Shown: positions 43,208 through 53,583, counted from the first letter of the stretch. The stretch: 64,000 nucleotides of DNA from Peribacillus muralis (GCF_001645685.2 NZ_CP017080.1:3525051-3589050), one strand, 5' to 3'. Translations and numbers: made by a program. The notes: a model not told the origin generated them from the sequence alone.

Positions 43208-45349
43208 ATGCAGGAAAAACTGTTTGCGTTAGATATTGGAACAAGATCCGTTGTAGGGATTATATTGGAAAAAGAACAGGAATGCTATAAAATAGTCGAT
43301 ATTTTATCTCAGGAACATTCAGAGAGAGCGATGCTTGATGGCCAGATTCACGATGTCCTGGCCGTCGCCAAAGTCATTGCCCATATCAAAAGGCAGCTGG
43401 AAGGAATACATGGTCCGTTAAAAAGGGTATCGGTAGCTGCAGCAGGCAGGGCATTAAAGACCGAACGGGCGGAAATGACGATCAAGATCGGCGGGAAGCC
43501 CACGCTGACACGCGAAGATGTCCTTCATCTGGAATTCAGCGCCGTCCAGGAAGCGCAGAGCATCGTCGCCAAGCAAAAAAACACCCAATCCACCTATTAT
43601 TGTGTAGGATATTCCGTTTTATACTACCATCTTGATGGACAGGAGCTAGGCAGTCTCCTCGACCAGAGCGGTGATGAGGCATCCGTAGAAATAATCGCAA
43701 CCTTTTTGCCAAAGGTTGTCGTGGAATCATTGCTGGCAGCCTTAAAAAGAGCTGATTTGGAAATGCAGGCCCTCACTCTCGAACCGATAGCGGCCATCAA
43801 TGTCCTCATTCCTGCATCCATGCGACGTTTGAACGTCGCCTTGGTCGATATCGGCGCAGGGACTTCGGACATTGCCCTGACGGATTCAGGAACGGTCATT
43901 GCTTATGGGATGGTACCGGTTGCCGGAGATGAAATAACCGAAGCGCTCAGTGACCACCTCCTTCTAGATTTCCCTGTGGCCGAGCAGGCAAAGAGGGATT
44001 TAACGAATCATGATCAGATAGAGGTCACCGATATTCTCGGCTTTGCCAATGAAATCTCCAGGGCGGAAATCATTGATGTCATCCATCCGGCACTCGATCT
44101 CCTGGCTGAGAGCATCAGTTCGGAGATTTTATCCTTGAATAATGGAAAATCACCGAGGGCAGTCATGCTGGTCGGCGGCGGCAGCCATACACCCGAACTG
44201 CCTCGCCTATTGGCCCAAAAACTGAACCTGCCCGAGAACAGGGTAGCCATCCGAGGCATCGATGCCATCCAGAATCTTGAAATCTCGAATATGATTCAGA
44301 CGGGACCCGAATTGGTGACCCCCATCGGCATTGCCATAGCAGCCGACCAAAATCCGATCCAGTACATAAGCGTTACCGTTGACGGCCGCCCAATCCGTTT
44401 GTTCGATATGGAACGGACAAATGTCGGCGATTGCCTTCTTACGGCTGGCATCCGGATGAGTGCCCTATATGGAAAGCCGGGCATGGCCAAAATCGTTGAA
44501 ATTAATGGGCACCAGATCACGCTCCCTGGACACCAAGGGGAGAAATCACGAATCACTTTAAATGGCGTCGAAGCCTCTTTGGACACAGAAGTGAGGAATG
44601 ACGATATCATCCTGACGGCTAAAGGGGCCGACGGTGCCCCTTCCCATACGCGAATAAAAGATTTGCTTGACGGTCAAATGAACAAAACGGTTACGGTCAA
44701 TGAAATTCCGTACACATTATCAGCTGTTATTCTCAGGAATGGCGTAGCGGTATCAGGCGATGAACTTGTCGAGGATCATGATCGAATCGACTGCCGTTTG
44801 CAGATATCCATCCAGGAATTGATTAGTGAGATACAACTGCCGGAACTGCTTACATGTCTTGAACCATTTTCGATTTCATTGAATGGACAAGACATTCAAA
44901 TTCCCGCAATGACAGGCAAGATCACTAGAAATGGCCTGGAAACGAAACCTGGCTACTCCTTTGATGAGGGAGATGAGATCGTCATTGCACCAATCGATCA
45001 GCCTTCTTTAAAGGATATATGTAACGAATTGAAGGTCCAGCAGGCCTGCTCCATTCCGGTTTTCTTTGAGGACGATCAAATCGTCCTATCTCGAAAATTG
45101 GCCGAGTTCCGCCGGGACGGGTTGATTTTGGATGATGATGAGAAGATTCATGCTGGAGACTCATTGACCTTGATCCAACAAAAGCAGGAGCCATTCATTT
45201 TTCAAGATTTATTCCGCCATATCGATATCGATATCCCGACCAAGGGTAATAATCGCTTCATCCTCATGAAAAATGGCCAAGAAACGACCTTTCATGAAAC
45301 GGTTTCCCCTGGAGATCGTTTGAAAATCCATTGGCCGGCCACTGTATGA
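43208..45349 (+). CDS. FtsA/PilM-like ATPase with large C-terminal extension
   Basis: 713 aa. The N-terminal 380 residues have the actin-like fold of FtsA and PilM: FALDIGTRSVVG (6-17), VDIGAGTSDIAL (213-224), GDEITEAL and VGGGS (322-326). The other half (about 385-713) contains several short beta-rich modules with VTVDGRPI, VTVNEIPY and ISLNGQDI-type segments, each near an LxDGD/GDxL element. I do not recognise these. It is not the main FtsA, which lies in the ftsAZ cluster. A role in cell envelope or division is likely but unproven. The ATG at 43208 has AGGTG six bases upstream; a GTG at 43199 overlaps it. Confidence 0.85.
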   Translation: MQEKLFALDIGTRSVVGIILEKEQECYKIVDILSQEHSERAMLDGQIHDVLAVAKVIAHIKRQLEGIHGPLKRVSVAAAGRALKTERAEMTIKIGGKPTLTREDVLHLEFSAVQEAQSIVAKQKNTQSTYYCVGYSVLYYHLDGQELGSLLDQSGDEASVEIIATFLPKVVVESLLAALKRADLEMQALTLEPIAAINVLIPASMRRLNVALVDIGAGTSDIALTDSGTVIAYGMVPVAGDEITEALSDHLLLDFPVAEQAKRDLTNHDQIEVTDILGFANEISRAEIIDVIHPALDLLAESISSEILSLNNGKSPRAVMLVGGGSHTPELPRLLAQKLNLPENRVAIRGIDAIQNLEISNMIQTGPELVTPIGIAIAADQNPIQYISVTVDGRPIRLFDMERTNVGDCLLTAGIRMSALYGKPGMAKIVEINGHQITLPGHQGEKSRITLNGVEASLDTEVRNDDIILTAKGADGAPSHTRIKDLLDGQMNKTVTVNEIPYTLSAVILRNGVAVSGDELVEDHDRIDCRLQISIQELISEIQLPELLTCLEPFSISLNGQDIQIPAMTGKITRNGLETKPGYSFDEGDEIVIAPIDQPSLKDICNELKVQQACSIPVFFEDDQIVLSRKLAEFRRDGLILDDDEKIHAGDSLTLIQQKQEPFIFQDLFRHIDIDIPTKGNNRFILMKNGQETTFHETVSPGDRLKIHWPATV

Positions 45350-45422
45350 TTGGCGTCATGATTTGGGGCAAAATCAAAAAGGGGGCTCTGTAACGAACAT
45401 AAAAAACTAGGCAACTAGATGG

Positions 45423-45458
45423 AGATACTGTCTGTATTTTGCAGGCGGTATCTTTTTG
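45423..45458 (+). terminator. Intrinsic terminator of the FtsA-like gene
   Basis: AGATACTGTCTG pairs fully (with wobbles) with CAGGCGGTATCT and TTTTTG follows, about 75 bases past the stop. Confidence 0.8.
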
Positions 45459-45820
45459 TTCCCTTTCCTCGATCTTTCATAACACCAAGAATGATTTTTT
45501 AAGCTGGTAATGGCAATGAATACAATCTCCATCGATAAATGTGCGGTCGAATTGCGTTTGTCCTTTGCATCAAAGATAGTTTCTTATAAAAACGCGCTTT
45601 TCACACGCAATCGGGGCCGTTTCTCGTCAATTCATTGCACCCGATTGGGGGGGTTCTTTCCATCATTGCTGCTTGCTTTCACCATTTTGGGGCGTTACTC
45701 GCGAGTTTGGGATTTACATCGAATTTTATGCTGGTTTTCGTGAGACCCAACCGGCTAGAATGGTCAAGGACCGCATCTGGATGAGAGAGCCAATGCTCTG
45801 GAACGGAGCGGTCAAATTAA
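45459..45820. other. Intergenic segment, no gene recognised
   Basis: About 360 bases between two terminators. It contains an inverted repeat CAATCGGG / CCCGATTG separated by about 24 bases (near 45610-45650) and no ORF with a binding site. Both strands give only short frames rich in rare-looking residues. It could be a decayed or repeated element. Confidence 0.4.
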
Positions 45821-45859
45821 AAATAAAACAGGATAGACTTCTTTTAGAGTCCATCCTGT
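45821..45859 (-). terminator. Intrinsic terminator of the ytxGH-brxC operon
   Basis: ACAGGAT-A-GACT pairs with AGTC-C-ATCCTGT and T-rich sequence follows on the minus strand, 24 bases past the brxC stop. Confidence 0.85.
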
Positions 45860-45883
45860 AGTGTACGAACTATTTTCGGCCCA

Positions 45884-46210
45884 TCATTCAGAAATGGCCT
45901 TGTTCAATGAATCATATGTAATCCGCCAATGGGATTCGTTCCATACCGGCTTTCCATTTTTAAAAAGGATGGCCTGGGGGGATTGATGTTTAATATCGAA
46001 TGTTTCCGCTACATGATTGGAGAGCGGGCGAGCTTCCTGAACGGCTAAATAGGCCGTTTTAAGCTGTTCATTCCCTGCAATATACTTCTCGTATTGTTCA
46101 TGCGCCTCAGCGCTCACTGGACATGTTAAGCTGTGCTTGAAGAGCAGGAATGTATCCTCTTTTAAAAGGTCATTGAATTGTTCTTCGGTTTCGATTTTGG
46201 TTGCAGTCAT
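45884..46210 (-). CDS. brxC: Monothiol bacilliredoxin BrxC (YtxJ)
   Basis: A 108-aa thioredoxin-fold protein that resolves bacillithiol mixed disulfides. The active-site motif is TCPVS (C30), with the single cysteine typical of YtxJ rather than the CGC of BrxA and BrxB. The length matches B. subtilis YtxJ. It is last in the ytxG-ytxH-brxC operon, which is under general-stress control in B. subtilis. Confidence 0.94.
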   Translation of the reverse strand: MTATKIETEEQFNDLLKEDTFLLFKHSLTCPVSAEAHEQYEKYIAGNEQLKTAYLAVQEARPLSNHVAETFDIKHQSPQAILFKNGKPVWNESHWRITYDSLNKAISE

Positions 46211-46345
46211 TATACAGTCCCCTTTCTTTTATCATATGGATTTTACCATCAAAAAGGCGATGAAGCCATTTGCCCACTTCATCGCCTTATTTTTCGTACC
46301 GCATCGCACCTTCATTCGAGCTTAATGATCGAAGGGACTCGGCGA

Positions 46346-46918
46346 TTATTTTTTTAAATTATTTTCCGTTTCATCAAACGCTTTTTTTGCTTCATCAAGT
46401 TTTAATTTTGCCGTGTTTTTGTTACCGCTTGTAGGATCGGCAGGTTTATTTTCAGCATCCTTGTCGTTTGCAAAATTGGTTTCGACGGATACGATCTTTG
46501 AATCAGAAGTTCCCGTCACATCGATATCCTTATTGCTTGAATTTGTCGTATCATCAGCGGCGTCACCGTTTTCTTTGACCGGTTTTAAGCTTTTCACTTT
46601 ATTGACGATATCAGATGATTTATTTGAAACGATTTCGGTCACCGAGCTTGTTTTTTCTTTGGCTGTATCAGCAAGCACTGTACCTTTTTCCATTGCCGTC
46701 TGTCTTAATTTTTCGGTTTTCTCGGAAATGTTCTTAGCTTGTTCATTGAAATCATTCCTTAATTCCTTGCCAGTTTTCGGAGCCATGAACAATGCTGTAG
46801 CTGCACCGATCATACCGCCAATCAAGGCGCCAATCATAAAGTCTTTTGAATTGATTGAGTCGCGTTCGTCCTCATAAGTTTTTTGATAGTCCTTTGTCGG
46901 ATATTCTTTTTGAGTCAT
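46346..46918 (-). CDS. ytxH: YtxH-family general stress protein
   Basis: 190 aa. A short N-terminal polar part is followed by a glycine-rich hydrophobic segment (DFMIGALIGGMIGAATALFMAPKTGKELR, about 27-55), the YtxH signature. A long Lys/Ala/Asp-rich helical and low-complexity tail completes it. It is probably membrane-associated. The B. subtilis homologue is a sigma-B/sigma-H-controlled stress protein of unknown function, and this one has a longer tail. The ATG at 46918 is chosen because GAGGGGAA lies just before it; the frame start at 46936 overlaps that site. Confidence 0.9.
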   Translation of the reverse strand: MTQKEYPTKDYQKTYEDERDSINSKDFMIGALIGGMIGAATALFMAPKTGKELRNDFNEQAKNISEKTEKLRQTAMEKGTVLADTAKEKTSSVTEIVSNKSSDIVNKVKSLKPVKENGDAADDTTNSSNKDIDVTGTSDSKIVSVETNFANDKDAENKPADPTSGNKNTAKLKLDEAKKAFDETENNLKK

Positions 46919-46965
46919 AATACATTCCCCTCTCAATTTTCGGATTATTTTTGATTAACTAGATT

Positions 46966-47475
46966 TTATGATCTAGAACGTAAAAACCTTTTTTTAGGCA
47001 GGTCATCCGTTTCCAGTGCTATCCGTTCCAACTCCGCTCTTTCGGCTGGGGTCGGGGCGGCCTGCTTGCTTCTAGCCTTCCATTTGTCCCGGATTTCTAA
47101 AGCTACATTACTCCATTGGACGATTTGTGAAATTCTTTCTTGATTATTATCAATCTCAGCCTGAACTTTATTGGAAACCTTTTGGACTGAAGAGTTGAAG
47201 CTGGAGATGGATGTTCCTACATCCTTCACGGCATCAACCACTGAGTTCAGATTTTCAGACTTATGTTGCAGATCTTCAGCCAACGTATTCGTTTTATGTA
47301 ATAGCTGAGTAGTTTCGAGCGTTATGCCCTGCATTTGGCTTTCGAGCCCTGTCAGCGTCCGGGCCACACTGTCCAGGGTGGTTTGAAGTGAAGTCAGTAC
47401 CTTCGTTAGGAAAATAACTAGGACCAAGAATGCGATTGCTGCAACAGCAGCACTTACGTATAAAATAATCTCCAT
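46966..47475 (-). CDS. ytxG: YtxG family protein (DUF948)
   Basis: A 169-aa protein with one N-terminal membrane segment (about 3-25, LYVSAAVAAIAFLVLVIFLTK) and then an amphipathic helical region of DUF948 type with many heptads (LDSVARTLTGLESQMQ). A basic tail follows. First gene of the operon with ytxH and brxC, as in B. subtilis. GGAGGTG lies before the ATG. Function unknown; a stress-related envelope role is assumed. Confidence 0.92.
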   Translation of the reverse strand: MEIILYVSAAVAAIAFLVLVIFLTKVLTSLQTTLDSVARTLTGLESQMQGITLETTQLLHKTNTLAEDLQHKSENLNSVVDAVKDVGTSISSFNSSVQKVSNKVQAEIDNNQERISQIVQWSNVALEIRDKWKARSKQAAPTPAERAELERIALETDDLPKKRFLRSRS

Positions 47476-47704
47476 TGGAACACCTCCGAAAAAAATCGAC
47501 TTATTTAGTGACTGTTAGTTATTAATTACCCCTTCCCAATTATTATAAACGTATTTATTTTTTCAATATACCCTATCAAACCCTAAACTGGAAATATTGT
47601 TGTCCGTATCCAGTTCCTTCTTTAAAATCCAAGTGTGACACTTATGGCATGAAATCGGGTATGATAGTTAAGATAAGTCGAATTTAAACAATGGAGGTAT
47701 TTTT

Positions 47705-48817
47705 ATGAAAGATCCCAGAATTGGAACATTGGCCAAAAACTTGATCAATTATTCCGTGAAGCTTCAAAAAGGTGAAAAGGTATTGATCGAAAACTTTGGA
47801 TTGCAGCGTGAACTTGTTAACGCCCTTGTGTATGAAGCCTATGAAGCTGGTGGTTACCCATTCGTCCTTCTAAAGGATCATCAAGTGGATCGTGCCTTGC
47901 TGATGGGTGCCAAAGAAGAACAGTACAAGATGATGGGTGAGTTTGAAGCGAACGTAATGAGCCAGATGGATGCTTATATCGGGCTTCGCGCCGGGGATAA
48001 TATCAATGAACAATCCGATGTCCCTCCAGAGAAAATGGCGATCCATGGACAAACAGTCGGAAAAGTACATAGGAATATCCGCGTGCCAAAAACAAAATGG
48101 GTCGTGCTTCGCTACCCGACAAATTCCATGGCCCAATTAGCCAAAATGAGTACAGAAGCCTTCGAAGATTTCTATTTTGAAGTCTGTAACCTCGATTATG
48201 GCAAAATGAGCGCAGCCATGGACAGCCTTGTCGAATTGATGGATAAGACGGATAAGGTCCGCATTACCGGGCCCGGTACGGATCTAACCTTCTCCATCAA
48301 AGACATTAAAGCCATCAAATGTGCAGGTGAGCTCAACATTCCTGACGGTGAGGTATATACCGCTCCTGTGAAGGATTCCATCAATGGAGTGATTTCGTAT
48401 AATACTCCATCACCGTATCAGGGCTTTACCTTTGAAAACGTGAAATTGACCTTCAAAGATGGAAAAATCGTTGAAGCGATGTCGAATGATACAACCCGCA
48501 TCAACAAAATTTTTGACACGGATGAGGGTGCAAGATATGTCGGTGAATTCGCAATCGGTGTAAATCCTTATATTCTACATCCGATGCAGGATATCCTCTT
48601 TGATGAAAAAATTGATGGAAGTTTTCATTTCACTCCGGGACAATGCTATGATGATGCCTATAATGGCAACCACTCGGACATCCACTGGGATTTGGTCAAT
48701 ATTCAACGCCCGGAATACGGCGGGGGGGAAATCCACTTCGATGATGTCTTGATACGTAAGGATGGCCGCTTCGTCTTGCCTGAATTGGAAGATTTGAATC
48801 CAGAAAATTTAAAATGA
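47705..48817 (+). CDS. M29-family (AmpS/thermophilic) aminopeptidase
   Basis: A 370-aa metallo-aminopeptidase. Metal-ligand positions of the M29 family are visible: the glutamates in IPDGEVYTAP and RYVGEFAIG, and the histidine and aspartates in the C-terminal GSFHFTPG and HSDIHWDLV segments. The family usually has about 410 residues; this belongs to a shorter branch. In B. subtilis this spot between ytxG and murC has no such gene, so it is an insertion. A possible promoter (TATGAT at 47660-47665) lies about 40 bases upstream of the ATG. Confidence 0.88.
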   Translation: MKDPRIGTLAKNLINYSVKLQKGEKVLIENFGLQRELVNALVYEAYEAGGYPFVLLKDHQVDRALLMGAKEEQYKMMGEFEANVMSQMDAYIGLRAGDNINEQSDVPPEKMAIHGQTVGKVHRNIRVPKTKWVVLRYPTNSMAQLAKMSTEAFEDFYFEVCNLDYGKMSAAMDSLVELMDKTDKVRITGPGTDLTFSIKDIKAIKCAGELNIPDGEVYTAPVKDSINGVISYNTPSPYQGFTFENVKLTFKDGKIVEAMSNDTTRINKIFDTDEGARYVGEFAIGVNPYILHPMQDILFDEKIDGSFHFTPGQCYDDAYNGNHSDIHWDLVNIQRPEYGGGEIHFDDVLIRKDGRFVLPELEDLNPENLK

Positions 48818-48833
48818 ACAACATCATCGCGAT

Positions 48834-48881
48834 CAAAAAAAAAAAAACGATCGATCCCTGAGCGGGATCGATCGTTTTTTT
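48834..48881. terminator. Bidirectional terminator between the aminopeptidase and murC
   Basis: A 12-bp perfect stem (ACGATCGATCCC / GGGATCGATCGT) with A10 before it and T7 after it. It reaches the murC stop codon. Confidence 0.95.
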
Positions 48882-50185
48882 CATTTAACCTGCAGTGAAT
48901 GCTCGTAGGCTGCCTGGAACTTTTGGATGTCCCCAGCGCCCATGAATAATACGACACTGTTATCATGCTTTTGAAGAATGGAAGTGCTATCTTCCGTAAT
49001 CAGCTCGGCACCAGGAATTTTACCTTGAAGGTCTTCAATCGATAATTTCCCTTGATGCTCGCGAGCCGAACCAAAAATTTCACATAAGTATACTTTGTCG
49101 GCCAAATTCAAGCTATCGGCAAACTCATCCAGGAATGCTTGCGTTCTTGAGAAGGTGTGTGGCTGAAATACCGCAACAACTTCACGCTCTGGATATTTTT
49201 GACGTGCTGAGTCAACAGTTGCCGAGATTTCAGTCGGATGATGCGCATAATCATCAATGATGATCTGACTTCCGATTTCCTTTTCGGAGAACCGGCGTTT
49301 AACTCCGCCAAAAGTCCGCAATTGGGCTTTCACGGCTTCGGTATCCAAGTTTTCATATTTACAAAGTGCAATGACACCTAGTGCATTCAATACATTGTGT
49401 TTACCAAAGGTTGGAATGGTGAATGTATCATAGTAATTGTTTCTTACGTGCACATCAAAGGTAGTGCCATCCGGAGTGACGGAAACATTTTTTGCTTGGA
49501 AATCGTTTCCTTCTGCAAATCCGTAAAAAATAACCGGTACTTTCGCCTGAATATGTGGTAAATGCTCATCATCGCCGCACGCAATAATGCCTTTGTTGAC
49601 TTGAAGGGCCATCGTTTGGAAAGCCTCGAACACGTCTTCGACATTGGCGTAATAATCAGGATGATCAAAATCAATATTTGTCATGATTGCATAATCAGGA
49701 TAATAGGAAAGGAAATGGCGGCGATATTCACATGCTTCGAACACGAAGTAATCTGAATTAACGATCCCTTTTCCCGTTCCATCCCCGATCAGGAAGGAAG
49801 TCGGTTTAACTCCGCCCATGACATGGGCCAGCAAGCCGGTCGTCGATGTTTTACCATGCGCTCCCGTAACAGCCACGCTAATATAGTTCTTCATGAAATC
49901 ACCAAGGAAACGGTGATAACGGATGATCGGCAAATCAAGCTCCTTTGCCTTCATGATTTCCGGATGAGAATCCGGGAACGCATTACCTGCAATGATGGTC
50001 ATTCCAGGTTGTATATTTTCCTCATTGAAAGGAAGGATTTTAATCCCAGCTTTTTCTAATGCCAATTGTGTAAAAAATTGTTTTTCATAGTCGGAACCTT
50101 GCACTTCAATATTCATATCATGCAGTATTTGTGCCAGAGCACTCATACCCGACCCTTTAATTCCCACAAAATGGTAAGCAGTCAT
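48881..50185 (-). CDS. murC: UDP-N-acetylmuramate--L-alanine ligase
   Basis: A 434-aa ligase that adds the first residue of the peptidoglycan stem peptide. It opens with the nucleotide-binding [14 protein letters not shown] and has the ATP loop GAHGKTST at 108-115. YAHHPTEI occurs in the C-terminal domain. The ATG at 50185 follows GGAGG with eight bases; a frame start at 50299 lies in the upstream region. It is placed by sftA rather than in the dcw cluster, as in B. subtilis. Confidence 0.98.
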   Translation of the reverse strand: MTAYHFVGIKGSGMSALAQILHDMNIEVQGSDYEKQFFTQLALEKAGIKILPFNEENIQPGMTIIAGNAFPDSHPEIMKAKELDLPIIRYHRFLGDFMKNYISVAVTGAHGKTSTTGLLAHVMGGVKPTSFLIGDGTGKGIVNSDYFVFEACEYRRHFLSYYPDYAIMTNIDFDHPDYYANVEDVFEAFQTMALQVNKGIIACGDDEHLPHIQAKVPVIFYGFAEGNDFQAKNVSVTPDGTTFDVHVRNNYYDTFTIPTFGKHNVLNALGVIALCKYENLDTEAVKAQLRTFGGVKRRFSEKEIGSQIIIDDYAHHPTEISATVDSARQKYPEREVVAVFQPHTFSRTQAFLDEFADSLNLADKVYLCEIFGSAREHQGKLSIEDLQGKIPGAELITEDSTSILQKHDNSVVLFMGAGDIQKFQAAYEHSLQVK

Positions 50186-50458
50186 AAAGCGAACCTCCAC
50201 CAATCGTCTACCTGTACGACAGTATATGACGTCATCTTTTATTTGTTTTTTCATTACGAGACTTGTTAGAAACGCAATCTTTTCATAGCTTTTTATCAAA
50301 CATTCATCAACAAAAAACTATTATATCACTTTTTCACCCATTCATCCATGTCAGGCAGATGCCAATTTATCAAATCATTGGTTTTTTCGTCACCTATGGG
50401 GATCTTTAAGGGTTTTCACCCCTTCACATTATATACAAATTCCTTTTAATCGGTTCTC

Positions 50459-53269
50459 TTAATTGACATGTAAAAATTCCAGTTCTTCCTCCGTGATCAA
50501 TACGTCCCTTGGTCTTGAGCCCCGCGATTCAGAAACGACCCCTTGCTGCTCCATCATTTCTATTAAGCGCGCAGCACGGTTGTAGCCTACCCGGAAGCGC
50601 CTTTGGACACTTGATGCCGATGCAGCCTGTTGATTCACGACAAATTCGCATGCCTCAAAAAACAATTCATCCGCTTCTTCCGTGACCTCTGCTACTTTCA
50701 GCAAATCTTCCTGCTCGAAAAGATATTTCGGTTGTTGCTCGAGCTTAACGTGATTGACGACCTGATCGATTTCCTCATCACTGACATAGGTCCCCTGCAG
50801 TCTAACCGTTTTTGAAGAGCCGTTTTCAGCGAATAACATGTCTCCTCTTCCAAGCAATTTTTCCGCACCGCCGCTATCGATGATCGTCCGGGAATCGACT
50901 TGTGAAGAAACGGAAAAAGCGATCCTTGTCGGGATATTGGCCTTGATCAATCCTGTTATGACATCGACTGAAGGCCGCTGTGTTGCTACAATCAAGTGTA
51001 TCCCACAGGCGCGGGCCTTTTGAGCAATCCGGCAGATCGCTTCCTCGACATCGGCCGGGGACATCATCATCAGATCCGCAAGCTCATCGATGATCACCAA
51101 GATATAAGGAAGCTTATTAGCATATTGACCGGCTTTCTCCGCTTGCTCATTGAAGCGGCTGATATCACGGACGCCTGCATGCACAAACAATTCATAGCGT
51201 CGTTCCATCTCCTCCACCGCCCATTTAAGCGCGGCCGTGGCTGCCTTCACATCTGTTATGACGGGACTGACCAAATGCGGGATTCGATTATATGGTGCAA
51301 GCTCGACCATTTTCGGATCGATTAACAGCAATTTCAGCTCCTGGGGAGTCGCTTTATACAGCAAGCTGACCAGCATCGTATTGATGCAGACACTTTTCCC
51401 TGATCCCGTTTGGCCGGCAATCAAACCATGCGGCATCTTCCTCAGATCCGTGATGATCGGCTGACCGGATATATCGAGGCCAAGAGCCACAGCAAGCGGT
51501 GATTCATGCTCCTGGAATTCAGTGCTCTCCAAAACCTCACGTAAAAATACAGGCTTGCTTTTCCTGTTCGGGATTTCGATGCCTATTGTATGTTTACCAG
51601 GAATCGGTGCTTCCATCCTCATATCCTGGGCAGCAAGGCTTAATTTGATGTCATCCATCAGATTCGTCACCTTATTCACCTTGACCCCCGGTTCAGGATG
51701 CACCTCGAAACGCGTTACTGCCGGTCCTTGGGTGACGTTGACAACCTTGGCACGGACATTGAAGTTTTTCAACGTTTCATCCAGTAGTGAAGTTTGTTCC
51801 TCGAGCCACTCATCATCATGCACGGCATATGTTGGGGGTGTCAGCAGTCCTATGCTTGGAAACACATAGTAGGGATCGTCATCGACTTCCACTGCACCAA
51901 ATGATTCCCCGGTCCCGCTTTGCCCGGCATTTGCTACTGGAATGGATACATCATCGATGGCCTTTTCAACGACTGGACCCGAACCGGTATCTGCTTCAAC
52001 GAATTCTTCCGGCGCCGCAAACGTTCCGGAAACCGATGCAGCCCCCCCGTTAGTTGAACGATCGGGAATGAACGGATCGGACTTGCTGGATACTTGGCCG
52101 TACTCCGTCTTCATTTCGGGAACTTCTGGTGTTGCTTGGCCGTACTCGGCATTCATCGGAGGTGCCTGCTTGTATGATCGGACTTCCCTTTCGGAATCAG
52201 GGCTTTTTTTTTCCGGGATCATTTTATTGATGAACTCGGTTTTTTCGCGATCCTGCTTTAGCATCATCACATTGAACGGGATATGCTTTTTCGGGCGTTT
52301 AGGCTGCTCGTCCGGGTTCATCGAAGCCGGTTCGCTTACATGATCAATTCCTCGAACATCGGAAGAATGATCGGCTTCCCGAGGAACCGCAATGGCTTCG
52401 TCCGACTTCATATCCTCAGCCTGCTCCATGATCGATACCGCAACTTCCCGACCAAAATCAACTTCTCCCTGCAGGTCCGTAATATTTTCCAGAACAGGCT
52501 CACCTTCCGCTTCTGCAATTTGTGTCCCGACACCATGTTTCCGAAAGAAAGCGGGTACCTCCGATGCTTCTCCTTTTTCATACGTTTGTTCAGGAATAAG
52601 AACGGCAGGTTCTTCCGTCATTTCCTCATTGGAAACTTCCTTGGAAATTTCGGGAGTGAATACTGGAATATCTTTAACGAGTTCTTCTTTTTTGAGAACA
52701 GGCAGTTTGCTTTCCAATTCATATTCAACAATTTCCTCAGAAGTAATCATCTTTTTTTCCGGACGACGGAACCCATATATGGGGGAAGGAATTTCCGTTG
52801 GGCGGAATGGTGTATTCGACGGGACGATTTTTGACTGTTGCTCCCGATCGATGCTTCTCATTTTTGGTTTCGGCTCGCGATCGGAGCTTCTTCTCTTTGG
52901 TTCAGGATCTCTACCTTGCCTTCTCGTTTCTTTCGTCCTGTCTGCCTGTTTAGGTGCGCGATTTTCCTTTGTTCTTTCCCGGGGATTCCTTTTGTTTTGC
53001 TCCTGGTCAGGAATGAGCGGAAACTTGAATTGCCCTTTTGGATATTGAAACAGGATTTTCGTATCCGGATCTACCGTTTGGGACATTTTTTCAACTGTTT
53101 GATTGTATACTTTTATTTCTTCCTTCTTTGCCTTGGGAACCTTCGAAAAATCCATATTCCTTAATGTTTCTTCATCAAGTGGTTCATCTATGATTATTTC
53201 TTCAATTTCAATAATTTCCTCTGCTTGGAACCATTTTTTCATCTTATTTAGCCATTTCAAACCTATCAC
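50459..53269 (-). CDS. sftA: DNA translocase SftA (soluble FtsK/SpoIIIE family)
   Basis: A 936-aa soluble hexameric motor that pumps DNA away from the closing septum. The first 450 residues are a charged, disordered linker without membrane segments, rich in Arg/Glu/Pro (two copies of KRRSSDREP/KMRSIDREQ-like repeats). The motor has Walker A GQTGSGKS (619-626) and Walker B IIDE (about 727-730). The C-terminal winged-helix gamma domain (about 865-936) reads the polar sequences. The GTG at 53269 has a poor binding site; an ATG at 53242 is the alternative. Confidence 0.96.
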   Translation of the reverse strand: MIGLKWLNKMKKWFQAEEIIEIEEIIIDEPLDEETLRNMDFSKVPKAKKEEIKVYNQTVEKMSQTVDPDTKILFQYPKGQFKFPLIPDQEQNKRNPRERTKENRAPKQADRTKETRRQGRDPEPKRRSSDREPKPKMRSIDREQQSKIVPSNTPFRPTEIPSPIYGFRRPEKKMITSEEIVEYELESKLPVLKKEELVKDIPVFTPEISKEVSNEEMTEEPAVLIPEQTYEKGEASEVPAFFRKHGVGTQIAEAEGEPVLENITDLQGEVDFGREVAVSIMEQAEDMKSDEAIAVPREADHSSDVRGIDHVSEPASMNPDEQPKRPKKHIPFNVMMLKQDREKTEFINKMIPEKKSPDSEREVRSYKQAPPMNAEYGQATPEVPEMKTEYGQVSSKSDPFIPDRSTNGGAASVSGTFAAPEEFVEADTGSGPVVEKAIDDVSIPVANAGQSGTGESFGAVEVDDDPYYVFPSIGLLTPPTYAVHDDEWLEEQTSLLDETLKNFNVRAKVVNVTQGPAVTRFEVHPEPGVKVNKVTNLMDDIKLSLAAQDMRMEAPIPGKHTIGIEIPNRKSKPVFLREVLESTEFQEHESPLAVALGLDISGQPIITDLRKMPHGLIAGQTGSGKSVCINTMLVSLLYKATPQELKLLLIDPKMVELAPYNRIPHLVSPVITDVKAATAALKWAVEEMERRYELFVHAGVRDISRFNEQAEKAGQYANKLPYILVIIDELADLMMMSPADVEEAICRIAQKARACGIHLIVATQRPSVDVITGLIKANIPTRIAFSVSSQVDSRTIIDSGGAEKLLGRGDMLFAENGSSKTVRLQGTYVSDEEIDQVVNHVKLEQQPKYLFEQEDLLKVAEVTEEADELFFEACEFVVNQQAASASSVQRRFRVGYNRAARLIEMMEQQGVVSESRGSRPRDVLITEEELEFLHVN

Positions 53270-53583
53270 TCTTTCTACATCTGTAGTTATGTAACTAATT
53301 CTACCAGTTATTTTAAAAATATCGAGAAAATTAAGCTAAATTGGGATTTGTTTCTGCTTTTTCATCCGTTTTGCAACGGACTGTGCGCTTTATACCTAAC
53401 TACCTACCCTATTAAACCCCTTCTGAAGGAAGTTTAAACCTAACCGCCTTGAAATAACTTAAGCCCCTAGTCTACTATTTAAATAAAACACCGCTGTTAA
53501 ATCGCGTTTACAAAGAGATTAAGTTTTGATGCAGCCTGGAACAATCGTCCATGCTTCCAGGTAAGTACGTACTGAAAATCATA
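53270..53583. other. Gap upstream of sftA
   Basis: It must contain the sftA promoter, but no good pair of boxes was found. No credible ORF on either strand. Confidence 0.45.

Noticed and set aside
45510..45743. 77-aa plus-strand frame in the gap before brxC
   Set aside because: No ribosome binding site and no recognisable domain; composition is not protein-like.
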